A stretch of DNA of 51,634 nt from an uncultured Granulosicoccaceae bacterium. Its GTDB lineage: Bacteria > Pseudomonadota > Gammaproteobacteria > Granulosicoccales > Granulosicoccaceae. The notes under the pieces were generated by a model, which did no database searches, was not told where the DNA came from, and saw only the letters and a program-made list of their open reading frames with translations. Of this stretch, positions 33,846 through 42,993 are shown piece after piece. The first letter of the stretch is position 1, and the number at the start of each line of letters is the position of its first letter. The stretch lies in contig CALLLW010000034.1 of assembly GCA_938007995.1 (NCBI GenBank), forward strand, positions 1 through 51,634. Direction: 5' to 3'. The position numbers and the translations under genes are program-made.

Positions 33846-35525
33846 TCAGGCTTTCCAGTACAAGTCCTGCGGACGGAACTCAAATGTGATGTGGTGGTTG
33901 GCACCACCAAGATCAGACTTGGTGTAGTTAGTTAGCGTGCGCCAGTATGGCTGCACGATAACGCCCTCTTCCTGCATGATCTCCTGGCACACCTTGACTT
34001 TCTCGCGTCGCTTATCAACATCCGCAATGGCCAGTGCTTCTTTCAAAGCGTTGTCAAAGTCAGCGTTTTCAAAGCCGGCTTCATTCCATGCTTCACCAGA
34101 GCGATATGCCAGACCCAGAATCTGCACACCCAGCGGGCGATGATTCCAGTTGGTGGAAGAATACGGGTACTTGACCCAGTCATTCCAGAAAGTCGAACCA
34201 GGCAGTACAGTACGCTTAACTTTGATGCCTGCTTTACGAAGCATATCTGCCACAGCGTCAGTGGTGTCTTTACGATAACCGGCGTCAATTGACAAAAGCT
34301 CATGCTCATAGTCGCCCATGCCTGCTTCTTCCATCAGCGCTTTGGCACCGGCAGGATCAACCTTTTGCTTCGGCAGTTCTGCGTAGTCAGGATGCATTGG
34401 GCCGACGTGATGGTTTTCTGCAGTAACACCTAAACCGCCAATACCGAGTTCCAGGCAAACTTCCGGATCAACCGCCATCGCCAGTGCCTGACGCACTTTC
34501 TTGTCTGCGTAAGGCTTCTCACCGTCGACTTCTGCCTGCTGATTAGGACGGATGACAATAGTTGCGGCGGTGACTACGTCATTGCGCTCTAAACCATCGA
34601 TACTGTCAAATAGCTCAATGATCTCTGCACCTTCTGAACTGTAGTTAACATCAACTTCATCAGACTCCATTGCTGCGAAGTGCGATGCAGGCTCGGTCCC
34701 GTAGTCAATGTATTCAACGCGATCAACCCATGCGCCGTTGCCTGCATTCCACCAGGTGTGCTCTGTATTACGCACAAGAACCGCTTTCTCGCCCACTTTG
34801 AGTGATTCAGGCAGATACGGGCCTGTACCAATCGGATTATCGATTCCATCTTCTGCAGTGAAGCTGCTGTGCACAATCGCCGCAGGGTAATCTGCCATAC
34901 CGGCAACAAGCGAGATATCCGGTGCAGGCAGGTTGAGCTTTACGGTGTGGCTATCGACAACTTCAATACCGCCTTCAACGGCTTTGCCTGTGGCTTCATC
35001 AACCAAGGTGGCAAAGCGGCCTGCCATGGAGTTACCTTCAACGCTTTTATCACACCAGCCTTCAATATTACGGGCAACATCTTCAGCGGTGAAGTCGTCA
35101 CCGTTGTTCCACTTCACGCCTTTGCGAACATTCAGCGTGTAGGTTTTGGCATCTTCACTGACATCCCAGCTTTCGAGCAGCTTGCCGGTAAATGTTGCAT
35201 CGTTGTTGTACTCGATCAGATACTCGTGCCAGCCGCGCGCGAAGTTGGCGATCTGTGACCAGTCATAGGTGCGAGGATCTTTGAGCGCGCGAACTTCAGT
35301 CTGGTAGCGAACCGTGCCACCCTCTTTCTTGGCATGCCCTGCCGCATGTGCGGAAGGTGCAACCATACCGAGCATACTGTACGCAGTGGTTGTGCTGGCG
35401 CCGAAGATACTGGCCATCGCAAGGAATTCACGTCGGGACATGCCGTCGCCTTTGCGGCGCACAGACTCAGCCATTTCAGTCACGTGAGATGGCAGATCCT
35501 GCCCGTTTTTCTTTCTGAATTTCAT
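33846..35525 (-). CDS. Extracellular solute-binding protein, family 5, Tat-exported
   Basis: This is a 559-residue substrate-binding protein of the SBP_bac_5 (peptide/nickel/opine) family. A twin-arginine signal SRREFLAMAS lies at residues 30-39, after an unusually long charged n-region, with cleavage likely near SAHA (residue 61). Family features are WDVSEDAKTYTLNVRKGVKW and NNGDDFTAEDVARNIEGW near the N-terminus and IGTGPYLPESLKVGEKAVL mid-protein. ATG at 35525 follows GGGAGGATTTGA. It binds the solute that the downstream permeases import. Tat export suggests folding or cofactor binding in the cytoplasm. The substrate is unknown; a methylated amine or peptide-like zwitterion would fit the neighbours. 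Confidence 0.92.
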   Translation of the reverse strand: MKFRKKNGQDLPSHVTEMAESVRRKGDGMSRREFLAMASIFGASTTTAYSMLGMVAPSAHAAGHAKKEGGTVRYQTEVRALKDPRTYDWSQIANFARGWHEYLIEYNNDATFTGKLLESWDVSEDAKTYTLNVRKGVKWNNGDDFTAEDVARNIEGWCDKSVEGNSMAGRFATLVDEATGKAVEGGIEVVDSHTVKLNLPAPDISLVAGMADYPAAIVHSSFTAEDGIDNPIGTGPYLPESLKVGEKAVLVRNTEHTWWNAGNGAWVDRVEYIDYGTEPASHFAAMESDEVDVNYSSEGAEIIELFDSIDGLERNDVVTAATIVIRPNQQAEVDGEKPYADKKVRQALAMAVDPEVCLELGIGGLGVTAENHHVGPMHPDYAELPKQKVDPAGAKALMEEAGMGDYEHELLSIDAGYRKDTTDAVADMLRKAGIKVKRTVLPGSTFWNDWVKYPYSSTNWNHRPLGVQILGLAYRSGEAWNEAGFENADFDNALKEALAIADVDKRREKVKVCQEIMQEEGVIVQPYWRTLTNYTKSDLGGANHHITFEFRPQDLYWKA

Positions 35526-36574
35526 TCAAATCCTCCCAGGGATTGTGTAAATATTTTGTTACACTGCGGATTTTTCCACGACACTCGCCGATATTTTGAA
35601 GAGGTTTACACGGCATGCCTAGCAAGTCTAACACGCCAGCGACTGGCTGGCTGAGACGTAGATTGCCCACAGGCGACCGTTACAACGGTCGCAGCAGAGA
35701 GTTGAAAGGCGATTCCGGGAAAAGTGCCTGCCAGATGAATTTGGACAAGAGGAATTTACAGATTTTCCGGCAGTTTGCTCGAAGGCTGACGCAGCAACCA
35801 GGTCCGCGGGTGGCTCTTCAACAGTTGATTCGTCACCGTGCATCGAATATCTGCCAGATATTTGTACCCGGTGCAGTCATTCTCCGTGCACCGTGTTTCC
35901 GTTGATCACCAGGAAGCGGGCGAGTGACGGCTGGCAAGCGCTGTGGTGCGGTTTTCTGCACTGACGTCACAATTCACCATTTAACTTCAGCACGCAAAAT
36001 TTGGAAAACGGTTTTGCTTCAAATCAGAAAAACACAACATACCAACAGAAATCGCGAGACCCGGATAGTCGCGAAACGATCTGGCAGTTTCAACGATGAT
36101 CGGCGCAGATATGGTCAATTTACGCGGCTTTACGCAGGCAATACGCTGTTTTTCAGCATCAGCTGGAAGAAATCCACTGTAAAAACGGCGCTGCGCAAAC
36201 ATTGATGCCAGTGTGACGAGCAACAAAGTCGCTGCGCAGAGAAAAAAATTTCACATATTGTTTCATTTGTCAATCACCCTTACAGGTGATAGACAAAATT
36301 TTACAATTTACGTAGCCTGTTCACGTGGTCTACGGAGCTAGACGATGCCCCACTGTTCACCAGTTTGGCTCACACGGATGTGACTCACTGAATTCGCCAC
36401 CAGGACGTGGCTGCACATGGATTGAGCCTAAAGATGGACCGCTCGGGCTTGCCAGAAAGGGATGAAGTACAAAGGGATCGGCAACCCGGGAATATGTACC
36501 CGGGAAGTGGCCAGCAATGAAGGTGTACTCTGGAGCCTTAAATCGCACATGGATGTGCGCCTATACTGAGCAGC
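35526..36574. other. One-kilobase gene-free region upstream of the ABC transporter
   Basis: It lies between the protease stop and the binding-protein start, both on the minus strand. It should hold the transporter promoter. Visible structures are the stem-loop at 36265-36299, CCCGGG/CCCGGG around 36485-36505 and the palindrome CGCACATGGATGTGCG just behind the protease gene. None of the ORFs across it look like genes. Confidence 0.5.
36265..36299. promoter_or_regulatory. Long stem-loop in gene-free region
   Basis: ATTTGTCAATCACC pairs with GGTGATAGACAAAAT (one mismatch) around CTTACA. AT-rich flanks on both sides would let it work as a weak terminator in either direction, or as a binding site. 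No neighbouring gene ends close to it. Confidence 0.5.
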
Positions 36575-39484
36575 CTATACGGAGCAAGACTCGAAGCTTT
36601 CCAGTGTGCTCAGTTTATCTGCCGGGCCAACCACTGCATAGCTTTTGTCAGCACCAGTCAGATAACGCTCCGCAACCGATTTGAGATCTTCCAGCCCAAC
36701 CGCGAGAATTCGCTTGCGTATCCTGGCTGTATAGTCGGCGCCGCGACCAAACCGCTCTGAATAATAATTGCCGATAGCTTCGCCCGCTGGCGATCCCGGC
36801 TTGTCGATGCGGCCAATGATACCGAGAATCGCTTCCTCAAGCAGGCGCTCCTCATGTTTTTCGTTCAGCATCCAGTCGATCGATGCATCAAAGTCTGCAT
36901 ATGTTTCCTGTAGTCGCGGGTCACGATACGAGTAAAAACGAAAAGCACCACTCTCACCATCATATCCAGCACCACCGCCGTATGCACCACCCTTCTCGCG
37001 GATAGCGCTGTGCAGAAAACCATTACTCAAGTATTCACCCAGCACGGTAAGTGCTGCGCCGTCCTGGTGTCCAGCCGGAACTGTGGCGTGGGCCTGCGCG
37101 CAGTAATTGACTTGAGCGTTAACAGACCACGCCTGCTTTACTGACCCAAGCTGTACCTGATGCGCAAACGGCACCACAGTTGATGCTTCAGCACCCACCG
37201 TGCTGTTAGCAATCACCTTTTCGATCGCAGCCTGCTGTTCTTCTTCACTGACAATCAGCCATTCACTCGGTGCATTGCGAATCTGCTCGTGGATCTGGCT
37301 GAACTTGTCCGCCAACTCCTGCAGCTTGGTTTTATCCTGCTGGAATGAATCATCCCATTCTTTTAGCTGGGTAATAGCTTCAAGACCACTCCATTGATTG
37401 CCTAATGCAGCAGTGGCACTAAAGCGGCTGCTGGCAGCTGATGAAGCAAGCGCATGGCCGCGACCGGTGATCGAACTTTCAACTCGCGCACGCGACTGCG
37501 AGATCAGATCACCAATCCGATCAATTTCGGAAAAGTCAGGTGAGCTTATCGTTTCTTCAATAAAACGGGTGATGTGCTCAAGGTTACGATTCAGACCTTT
37601 GGATGACATCACCATCACTGCATGCATATCGGTGCTTGAGCCCAACACGCTGCGAGTTGAGATGCGCGCACCCAGTCCACCCAGCACCGCGGCCTGCGCT
37701 GCCTGGGTTTCGATGTAGTTGCGACCACCACTGCCAAGCTCTGCCAGTGTCATTGCGTAGTATGGCAACACTTTGGTGAGCTCGTCGTCAAAGTCAGGCA
37801 GCTGTGTTACCAGCTGTTTGTAGACCATGCCGTTGGTGCCTGCACTGTACCAGCAGGCAGATTTGTTACCGGCCTTCTTGTGTGTACCAACAGGATGCTT
37901 CAGTTCTTCAGGAACATCAGCAAGAGTCACTCGCGGTAATAGCTCTGGATCGTCTTTGCTTTCCTGTCGTTGTTCGAGTTGCTCGGCGAGTTGTGCAATA
38001 TGTTCTCTTTGAGATTTATCGAGACTTTCATCCAGCGCTTTCAGCGCCTCTGCTTCAGCAGCTTCTTCCTTGTTGGTCAGTTCCGGATCAGGCGCCATTG
38101 TCAGGCGAATCCGGTGTGTGTTGTCGAGCAGGAGCTCTTTGATCAAACGCGGTATGAACTGTGGATCTTCTGCATCCTGACGAATCTGTGCGAGCAGCTC
38201 ATCGATTTCAAGCGAGGCCACCGGATCGCCACCATGCAACGCAGGCGTCAGCGCCCGCAGTGATAATTGCAACCCATACGGAAAACCATCACCGGTAACT
38301 TCGCGCTGCGAAAGCTCAAGCTGATGCAACACTGACAGCACCGCATCTTTTGGCACACCTTTCTCGGCGACTTCATTCAATACACCCAGTATCAATGCTT
38401 CTACTTCTTCGGCGTTATCCGGATCAGTGCCTTCAAGTCCACAGGCAAAACCCATCTCGCGGGTATCGTCATCGACGCCGCACAATGGCGACGGTGCAGT
38501 ACCGAGATCGGATGTTTCAAGTGCCAACCTGAGCGGTGAGCTGCTGTTATCAAGCAGCACATCAGACAATACCCGCGCTTCCATTACCTTGCGCATATCC
38601 GAGTTTCTGCCCAGCAACCATCCCATAACAACATGGGTGCGGTTTTCAGTTGGCCCTTCGGGCAACGGGTAACTGGCTGTAATATTCTGCGGTGTGGTGA
38701 AGCGCTTTTCATCCGGTATAGCCAGATCAGAGACATCCAGATGGTCAAACTCTGACAACGCCCGCTCTTCAAATCTGCTCTGCAGTTCAGCTGCTTCTAT
38801 ATCACCGTAGGTAAACATAACCGCATTAGACGGATGATAGTGCCGTGCATGAAACGCCTTCAACTGCTCCCATGTAAGGTCTGGAATGTGAGCCGGATCG
38901 CCACCGCTGTCATGGTGGTAGGTAACAGTTGGGAACAGTGCACGAGTGAATTGCTTCATCAAACGCGCATTAGGCGAACTGTAAGCGCCTTTCATTTCAT
39001 TGAACACCACGCCTTTGTACATCAGCGGCGAGTCAATATTACCTGCCTCGGTAAAATCGAGGCGATGACCTTCCTGTTTAAAATCAAGTTCATTCAAGCT
39101 TGGAAAAAATGAAGCATCAAGATAAACATCGAGCAGGTTGAAGTAGTCTTTGCGATTGCGGCTGGCAAACGGATATGCAGTCCAGTCGCTTGAAGTGAAA
39201 GCATTCATGAATGTGTTCAGTGAACGCCGCATCATCATAAAAAACGGATCTCTGACCGGATACCGTTTGCTGCCGCAGAGTGCGGTGTGTTCGAGTATGT
39301 GAGCCACGCCAGTGGAGTCCTGCGGCACCGTCAGGAACGCTACCAGGAACGCATTCTGGTCATCGTCTGCAGCAAGGTGGACATGACGTGCGCCGGTCTT
39401 GCGGTGCTTATACTCCTGATACTCAAGATTCAATGAATCGATCGGATATCGTCGTACTTCATCGAACGCGGCACTTTGAGGCAT
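36575..39484 (-). CDS. M16C metalloprotease, presequence protease (PreP/Cym1) type
   Basis: This 969-residue protein has the length of PreP-type peptidases. The inverted zinc motif H-x-x-E-H is HILEH at residues 62-66, followed by TALCGSKRYPVRDPFFMMM and the conserved SLNTFMNAFTSSDWTAYPFA. Four M16-like domains are expected, with the C-terminal half containing GGAYGGGAGYDGESGAFRFY, where substrate binding occurs. No signal peptide is present, so it is cytoplasmic. In organelles this family degrades targeting peptides; the bacterial role is probably clearance of short peptides. It is transcribed as a separate unit after apbE. Confidence 0.92.
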   Translation of the reverse strand: MPQSAAFDEVRRYPIDSLNLEYQEYKHRKTGARHVHLAADDDQNAFLVAFLTVPQDSTGVAHILEHTALCGSKRYPVRDPFFMMMRRSLNTFMNAFTSSDWTAYPFASRNRKDYFNLLDVYLDASFFPSLNELDFKQEGHRLDFTEAGNIDSPLMYKGVVFNEMKGAYSSPNARLMKQFTRALFPTVTYHHDSGGDPAHIPDLTWEQLKAFHARHYHPSNAVMFTYGDIEAAELQSRFEERALSEFDHLDVSDLAIPDEKRFTTPQNITASYPLPEGPTENRTHVVMGWLLGRNSDMRKVMEARVLSDVLLDNSSSPLRLALETSDLGTAPSPLCGVDDDTREMGFACGLEGTDPDNAEEVEALILGVLNEVAEKGVPKDAVLSVLHQLELSQREVTGDGFPYGLQLSLRALTPALHGGDPVASLEIDELLAQIRQDAEDPQFIPRLIKELLLDNTHRIRLTMAPDPELTNKEEAAEAEALKALDESLDKSQREHIAQLAEQLEQRQESKDDPELLPRVTLADVPEELKHPVGTHKKAGNKSACWYSAGTNGMVYKQLVTQLPDFDDELTKVLPYYAMTLAELGSGGRNYIETQAAQAAVLGGLGARISTRSVLGSSTDMHAVMVMSSKGLNRNLEHITRFIEETISSPDFSEIDRIGDLISQSRARVESSITGRGHALASSAASSRFSATAALGNQWSGLEAITQLKEWDDSFQQDKTKLQELADKFSQIHEQIRNAPSEWLIVSEEEQQAAIEKVIANSTVGAEASTVVPFAHQVQLGSVKQAWSVNAQVNYCAQAHATVPAGHQDGAALTVLGEYLSNGFLHSAIREKGGAYGGGAGYDGESGAFRFYSYRDPRLQETYADFDASIDWMLNEKHEERLLEEAILGIIGRIDKPGSPAGEAIGNYYSERFGRGADYTARIRKRILAVGLEDLKSVAERYLTGADKSYAVVGPADKLSTLESFESCSV

Positions 39485-39627
39485 GCTTACTCCGTAATGA
39501 TTATCAGGAAGATTGTTTGATCTTGTCTATGATCAGAGGGACGAACGGCGGCTATTCCGCACTGCCTTCTGTTCTGCCAATTTAAGGACAGCTCCACGAA
39601 AGTGCAATAGCAGTCCGGATGCACAGA

Positions 39628-39670
39628 CCAGTCACAAGTCGGCCAGTCACAAGCCAGCCAGTCACAAGCC
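39628..39670. repeat. Tandem repeat, 15-base unit, three copies
   Basis: CCAGTCACAAG recurs three times at exact 15-base spacing (39628, 39643, 39658), with variable last bases TCGG, CCAG and CCGT. It lies between apbE and the protease gene, in the leader of the latter. No coding frame is supported across it. Confidence 0.8.
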
Positions 39671-39733
39671 GTCTCGCCCGTAGAACTCTGACATACCGAC
39701 CGGCAACCAGTTCGGCAGCCGCGCATTATGCCA

Positions 39734-40846
39734 TTAATTCGGGTTTAACAGGTCAAATGCCGTGCTGCTGCGGGTGGAAAATTCCTGCACACCGCGCCGC
39801 AGTATAAAAAGACAGGCAAGACCGCTTTCCTCTGCGATCTGCATGCCATGATCCGGCCCCAGCACCATCAATGCTGTGGCCCAGCCATCAGCAAGCAAGG
39901 CGGAGTCAGCAACCACAGTGACTGACGCCAGCGCGTGATCTACCGGCCTGCCGTTGCGTGCGTCGATAATATGTGAATACCGCTTGCCATTGTGCTCAAA
40001 TGCGTTGCGGTAGTCACCTGAAGTAGCGACCCCGCCAGCACGCAGTGCGAGGCCGAAACTGGTAGATCTTTCTTTACCGGATGGTTCAGGACGCTCAATG
40101 CCAATACGCCATGCTTCGCCTTTGGCATTTTCACCACTGACGCGCAGCTCACCACCGATTTCTACCAGATAATTGTTATAGCCTGCCCGCTCTACCAGCT
40201 CTGCCAGTTGATCTACCGCATAACCCTTGGCAATCGCATTCAAGTCTATGCGCAGGCGGACATCAGTTTTTTTAAGTCGCGAACGCTTGGTATCAACCAG
40301 TAGTTTTTGATAACCGATCTGCTCGAGCAACTGATCGATTTCATGCCCGGTTGGAAGCTCGGCCGATGGTTCATCGGCAAAGCCCCAGCGTCTGACCAGA
40401 TGGCCAACGGTTGGGTCAAACGCTCCGCCACTCAATTTTGATAAGTTGATCGCAGTTGCTGCAACCGTTGCAAAACTTTCAGGTACGTTAATCCAATCTG
40501 TCGCATCTGAGTTGTTAAACGCAACTATCGATGAATCGTCCTGATAAGTCGACATAGCTTTATTGATACTTTTAAGCTCTGCATCAATTTGAGCCTGCAG
40601 AACGACCTGATCATCAGCGGACAAATCAGGCACCACAACACTGTATGTTGTGCCCATAGTTGAACCGGCCAGTACAGGGATTTCCTGCGAACATGCACTG
40701 ATAAGCAACAACAACAGTACAACAAGGCCACGTTGCAGCGGCACCACACAGGCGCTTAAAGACACTGACAGAGGATCGCTAAAACAGTTACGGAAAAAAC
40801 AAGATGCCTGCACGGTGAGAGCCTGATATCTGTCAAACTGAAGCAT
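39734..40846 (-). CDS. apbE: FAD:protein FMN transferase (ApbE), lipoprotein
   Basis: ApbE attaches FMN covalently to threonine residues of exported flavoproteins such as Rnf and Nqr subunits. It has GSTMGTTYSVVVPD near the mature N-terminus, LSGGAFDPTVGHLVRRWGF, RIDLNAIAKGYAVDQLAEL, YLVEIGGELRVSG and the magnesium-site region HIIDARNGRPVDHAL. A hydrophobic segment ends in the lipobox LLISACSQE, so the protein is anchored in the periplasm. The frame from ATG 40846 gives 370 residues; the signal would begin better at the GTG codons at 40747 or 40744, so the true start is uncertain. No Rnf or Nqr genes are in the window. Confidence 0.88.
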   Translation of the reverse strand: MLQFDRYQALTVQASCFFRNCFSDPLSVSLSACVVPLQRGLVVLLLLLISACSQEIPVLAGSTMGTTYSVVVPDLSADDQVVLQAQIDAELKSINKAMSTYQDDSSIVAFNNSDATDWINVPESFATVAATAINLSKLSGGAFDPTVGHLVRRWGFADEPSAELPTGHEIDQLLEQIGYQKLLVDTKRSRLKKTDVRLRIDLNAIAKGYAVDQLAELVERAGYNNYLVEIGGELRVSGENAKGEAWRIGIERPEPSGKERSTSFGLALRAGGVATSGDYRNAFEHNGKRYSHIIDARNGRPVDHALASVTVVADSALLADGWATALMVLGPDHGMQIAEESGLACLFILRRGVQEFSTRSSTAFDLLNPN

Positions 40847-40906
40847 GGCCAGTAGTTATATCATGCAGCCGGTTGCTACCCAAACATCAGGTTAACGCAG
40901 ACGCAA

Positions 40907-40938
40907 AAAACACAACCACGGAACAGTGGTTGTGTTTT
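40907..40938 (-). terminator. Terminator of the fab-holB-pilZ gene block
   Basis: AAAACACAACCAC and GTGGTTGTGTTTT form a perfect 13-base-pair stem around GGAACA. On the minus strand it is followed by TTTTTTGCG. It lies about 55 bases behind the pilZ stop. Confidence 0.9.
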
Positions 40939-40991
40939 ATATAAACGCTTTGTTTCGTTTTTATTGCTGCACTCATTCGAGCAGCAATAAA

Positions 40992-41330
40992 CTACATGGT
41001 GTGAGTTGCGCGCTCGGAGTTCACCAGGCCACCCAGTGTGTCTTCCATCACGCGTACAATCGACGCTGCTTTTTCACCAGTAAACTGCACACCGATACCG
41101 GCAGTTTCATTGTTGCCCGAAGCAGTAATCCAGCACACCTTACCCGGCACCGGGTAGCGCTCAGACTCTTCCATCAGACCAACCAGCAGAAACACCTCAT
41201 CGCCCAGACTATATTGCTGGGTAGTCGGCACAAAAATGCCACCGCCTTCAACGAACGGCATATACGCCGCCTGTAAGGCACCGCGATCCGTGATTGAAAG
41301 AGATATGATCGCTTTGCGATTAGTGGTCAT
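40992..41330 (-). CDS. pilZ: PilZ-domain protein of the holB-linked type
   Basis: This is a 112-residue single-domain PilZ protein. AIISLSITDRGALQAAYMPF and EGGGIFVPTTQQYSLGDEV are followed by PVPGKVCWITASG and GIGVQFTGE, the usual strand order. It lacks the N-terminal RxxxR and the D-x-S-x-x-G c-di-GMP motifs, as is known for the PilZ protein needed for type IV pili. It overlaps holB by four bases and is the last gene before the terminator. Confidence 0.88.
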   Translation of the reverse strand: MTTNRKAIISLSITDRGALQAAYMPFVEGGGIFVPTTQQYSLGDEVFLLVGLMEESERYPVPGKVCWITASGNNETAGIGVQFTGEKAASIVRVMEDTLGGLVNSERATHTM

Positions 41331-42307
41331 TGAACAGTCTCCGCACGAGTTCTGACTCTCATTATTCGTATGTCGGCCAATACGCCTTCCAGTACAGTCC
41401 GGGTCTTAAGGCTGGGATTATCCAGCCGAAGGGCGTCTTGAAACCGCTCCAGTGCGTTGCAATGAAATACGCGCTCGGAACGTGGCCTGTTACTACTCGT
41501 GCGGCCATCGTGGCCTGAAAGTTCAGCGCTTTTAACGTGTTCTGTGGTCCATTGCAGAAAAAGCGTTAATGCGTCACGTGTACCCATCACATCGGCGGTC
41601 AGTCCGGCAAGTTCAGCCGGCTCGAAGTCACGCACCAGGAAATCAAAAAATCGGGATTTAACCTCGGAAACTGCGCCTGGATCCAGTTCACCCGACCGGT
41701 CCCTCGCCAGCAGCGGAGCACCATGAGCATACTCAAGCGCGATCGCTGGATTCGCTACCTTCTGCGACTCGAGCCATTCGAGCGCCTCTGATTTTTCGGG
41801 CAGTGGTAAAACCAGGCGCTGACATCGACTGCGAATAGTTACTGGCAGGTGGGCATCGTTATCTGCCAGCAGAATAAGAACACAGCCTGGCCCCGGCTCC
41901 TCAAGCGTTTTCAGCAAACTGTTTGCCGCTGCACGGGTCATACTATGGGCTTTATTGATTACCGCTACGCGATACGGACCATAGGTGGTGGTCAGTGTCA
42001 GCTGGCTGGTGAGCTTCCTGATTTGTTCCACACTGATGACTCGTGCGTTGTCTACCCAGTCAAGCCGGTTAATGTCTGGATGCGTGCCTGCCTGGTATAA
42101 AGCACAACGCTGACAACTCCCGCACGGCGATTGCTCTGCAGACCCACTACATAACAGAGCTGCTGCAAACCATTCTGCAAACTCACGCTTACCGACCCCC
42201 GCCGGCCCGGCCACAAGGTAAGCATGGTGCAGACGATCAGCCGACATTGCCCGCATCAACATCTGCCAGGCATTCTGTTGCCAATTGTAAGGGGCTGCAC
42301 CAGACAT
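41327..42307 (-). CDS. holB: DNA polymerase III delta-prime subunit
   Basis: This is a 326-residue clamp-loader subunit. It has HAYLVAGPAGVGKREFAEWF at residues 28-47, a cysteine cluster for zinc (CSGSAEQSPCGSCQRCALY), INKAHSMTRAAANSLLKTLE and TIRSRCQRLVLPLP. It loads the sliding clamp together with gamma/tau and delta. It follows tmk by about ten bases and overlaps pilZ, which is the standard tmk-holB-pilZ order. Confidence 0.92.
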   Translation of the reverse strand: MSGAAPYNWQQNAWQMLMRAMSADRLHHAYLVAGPAGVGKREFAEWFAAALLCSGSAEQSPCGSCQRCALYQAGTHPDINRLDWVDNARVISVEQIRKLTSQLTLTTTYGPYRVAVINKAHSMTRAAANSLLKTLEEPGPGCVLILLADNDAHLPVTIRSRCQRLVLPLPEKSEALEWLESQKVANPAIALEYAHGAPLLARDRSGELDPGAVSEVKSRFFDFLVRDFEPAELAGLTADVMGTRDALTLFLQWTTEHVKSAELSGHDGRTSSNRPRSERVFHCNALERFQDALRLDNPSLKTRTVLEGVLADIRIMRVRTRAETVQ

Positions 42308-42318
42308 AGCCGCTGTCC

Positions 42319-42963
42319 TTAAGGCTCTGCGGTTTCAGTGAGCCATCGCGAGCAACATTCTGCCAACTGCAGGCAAACTGCATTGGCGACGGTATCAAAG
42401 TCGGGGTTTGCGTCAATGACTTTGACACGTGCCGGACCCAGTTGCGCGCGCTCTAGAAAAGCGGTGCGAACACGCTCAAAAAACTCATCACCCTCAGTTT
42501 CTATCCGATCCAGCTGGCGTCGTTTTTTAGTGCGTTCAAGGCTGGTTTCCCGACTGGCATCAAGCAACAGAGTTAAGTCGGGCTCTAAATCACCGAGCAC
42601 CCACTTCGCGATAACATCAACACGCTGGAAACCCAGTTGCCTGCCGCCTCCCTGATAGGCAAAGCTTGAATCGGTGAAACGGTCGCACAAAACCCACTGA
42701 CCATTTGCGAGCGCAGGTCGTATGACTTTTTTAATGTGCTGCGCCCTGGCGGCAAACATCAGTAACAGCTCTGCATCCGGCAGAATGTGCTGTTCAGTGT
42801 TAAGCAGTACATCACGCAACTGTTCGCCAAGCTCAGTACCGCCCGGCTCACGGGTGAGCAGCACCTCGACACCCTGTGCGGCGAGGTACTTTTCTATCAC
42901 GGGCAGCACTGAAGATTTACCGACACCTTCAACACCTTCTACTGTGATTAAACGTCCGTGCAT
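42319..42963 (-). CDS. tmk: Thymidylate kinase
   Basis: This 214-residue kinase phosphorylates dTMP to dTDP. The P-loop is GVEGVGKSSVLP (about residues 9-20), followed by LTREPGGTELGEQLR and CDRFTDSSFAYQGGGR, all family hallmarks. The lid region is SLERTKKRRQLDRIE. It lies between mltG and holB on the same strand, with short gaps, in the conserved order. Confidence 0.94.
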   Translation of the reverse strand: MHGRLITVEGVEGVGKSSVLPVIEKYLAAQGVEVLLTREPGGTELGEQLRDVLLNTEQHILPDAELLLMFAARAQHIKKVIRPALANGQWVLCDRFTDSSFAYQGGGRQLGFQRVDVIAKWVLGDLEPDLTLLLDASRETSLERTKKRRQLDRIETEGDEFFERVRTAFLERAQLGPARVKVIDANPDFDTVANAVCLQLAECCSRWLTETAEP

Positions 42964-42993
42964 AGAATTAACCGGGAGATAGTTATCTGCAGT

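Noticed and set aside
35526..36574. Several ORFs of 60-106 codons on both strands
   Set aside because: They overlap each other, lack ribosome-binding sites and show no motifs or plausible composition.
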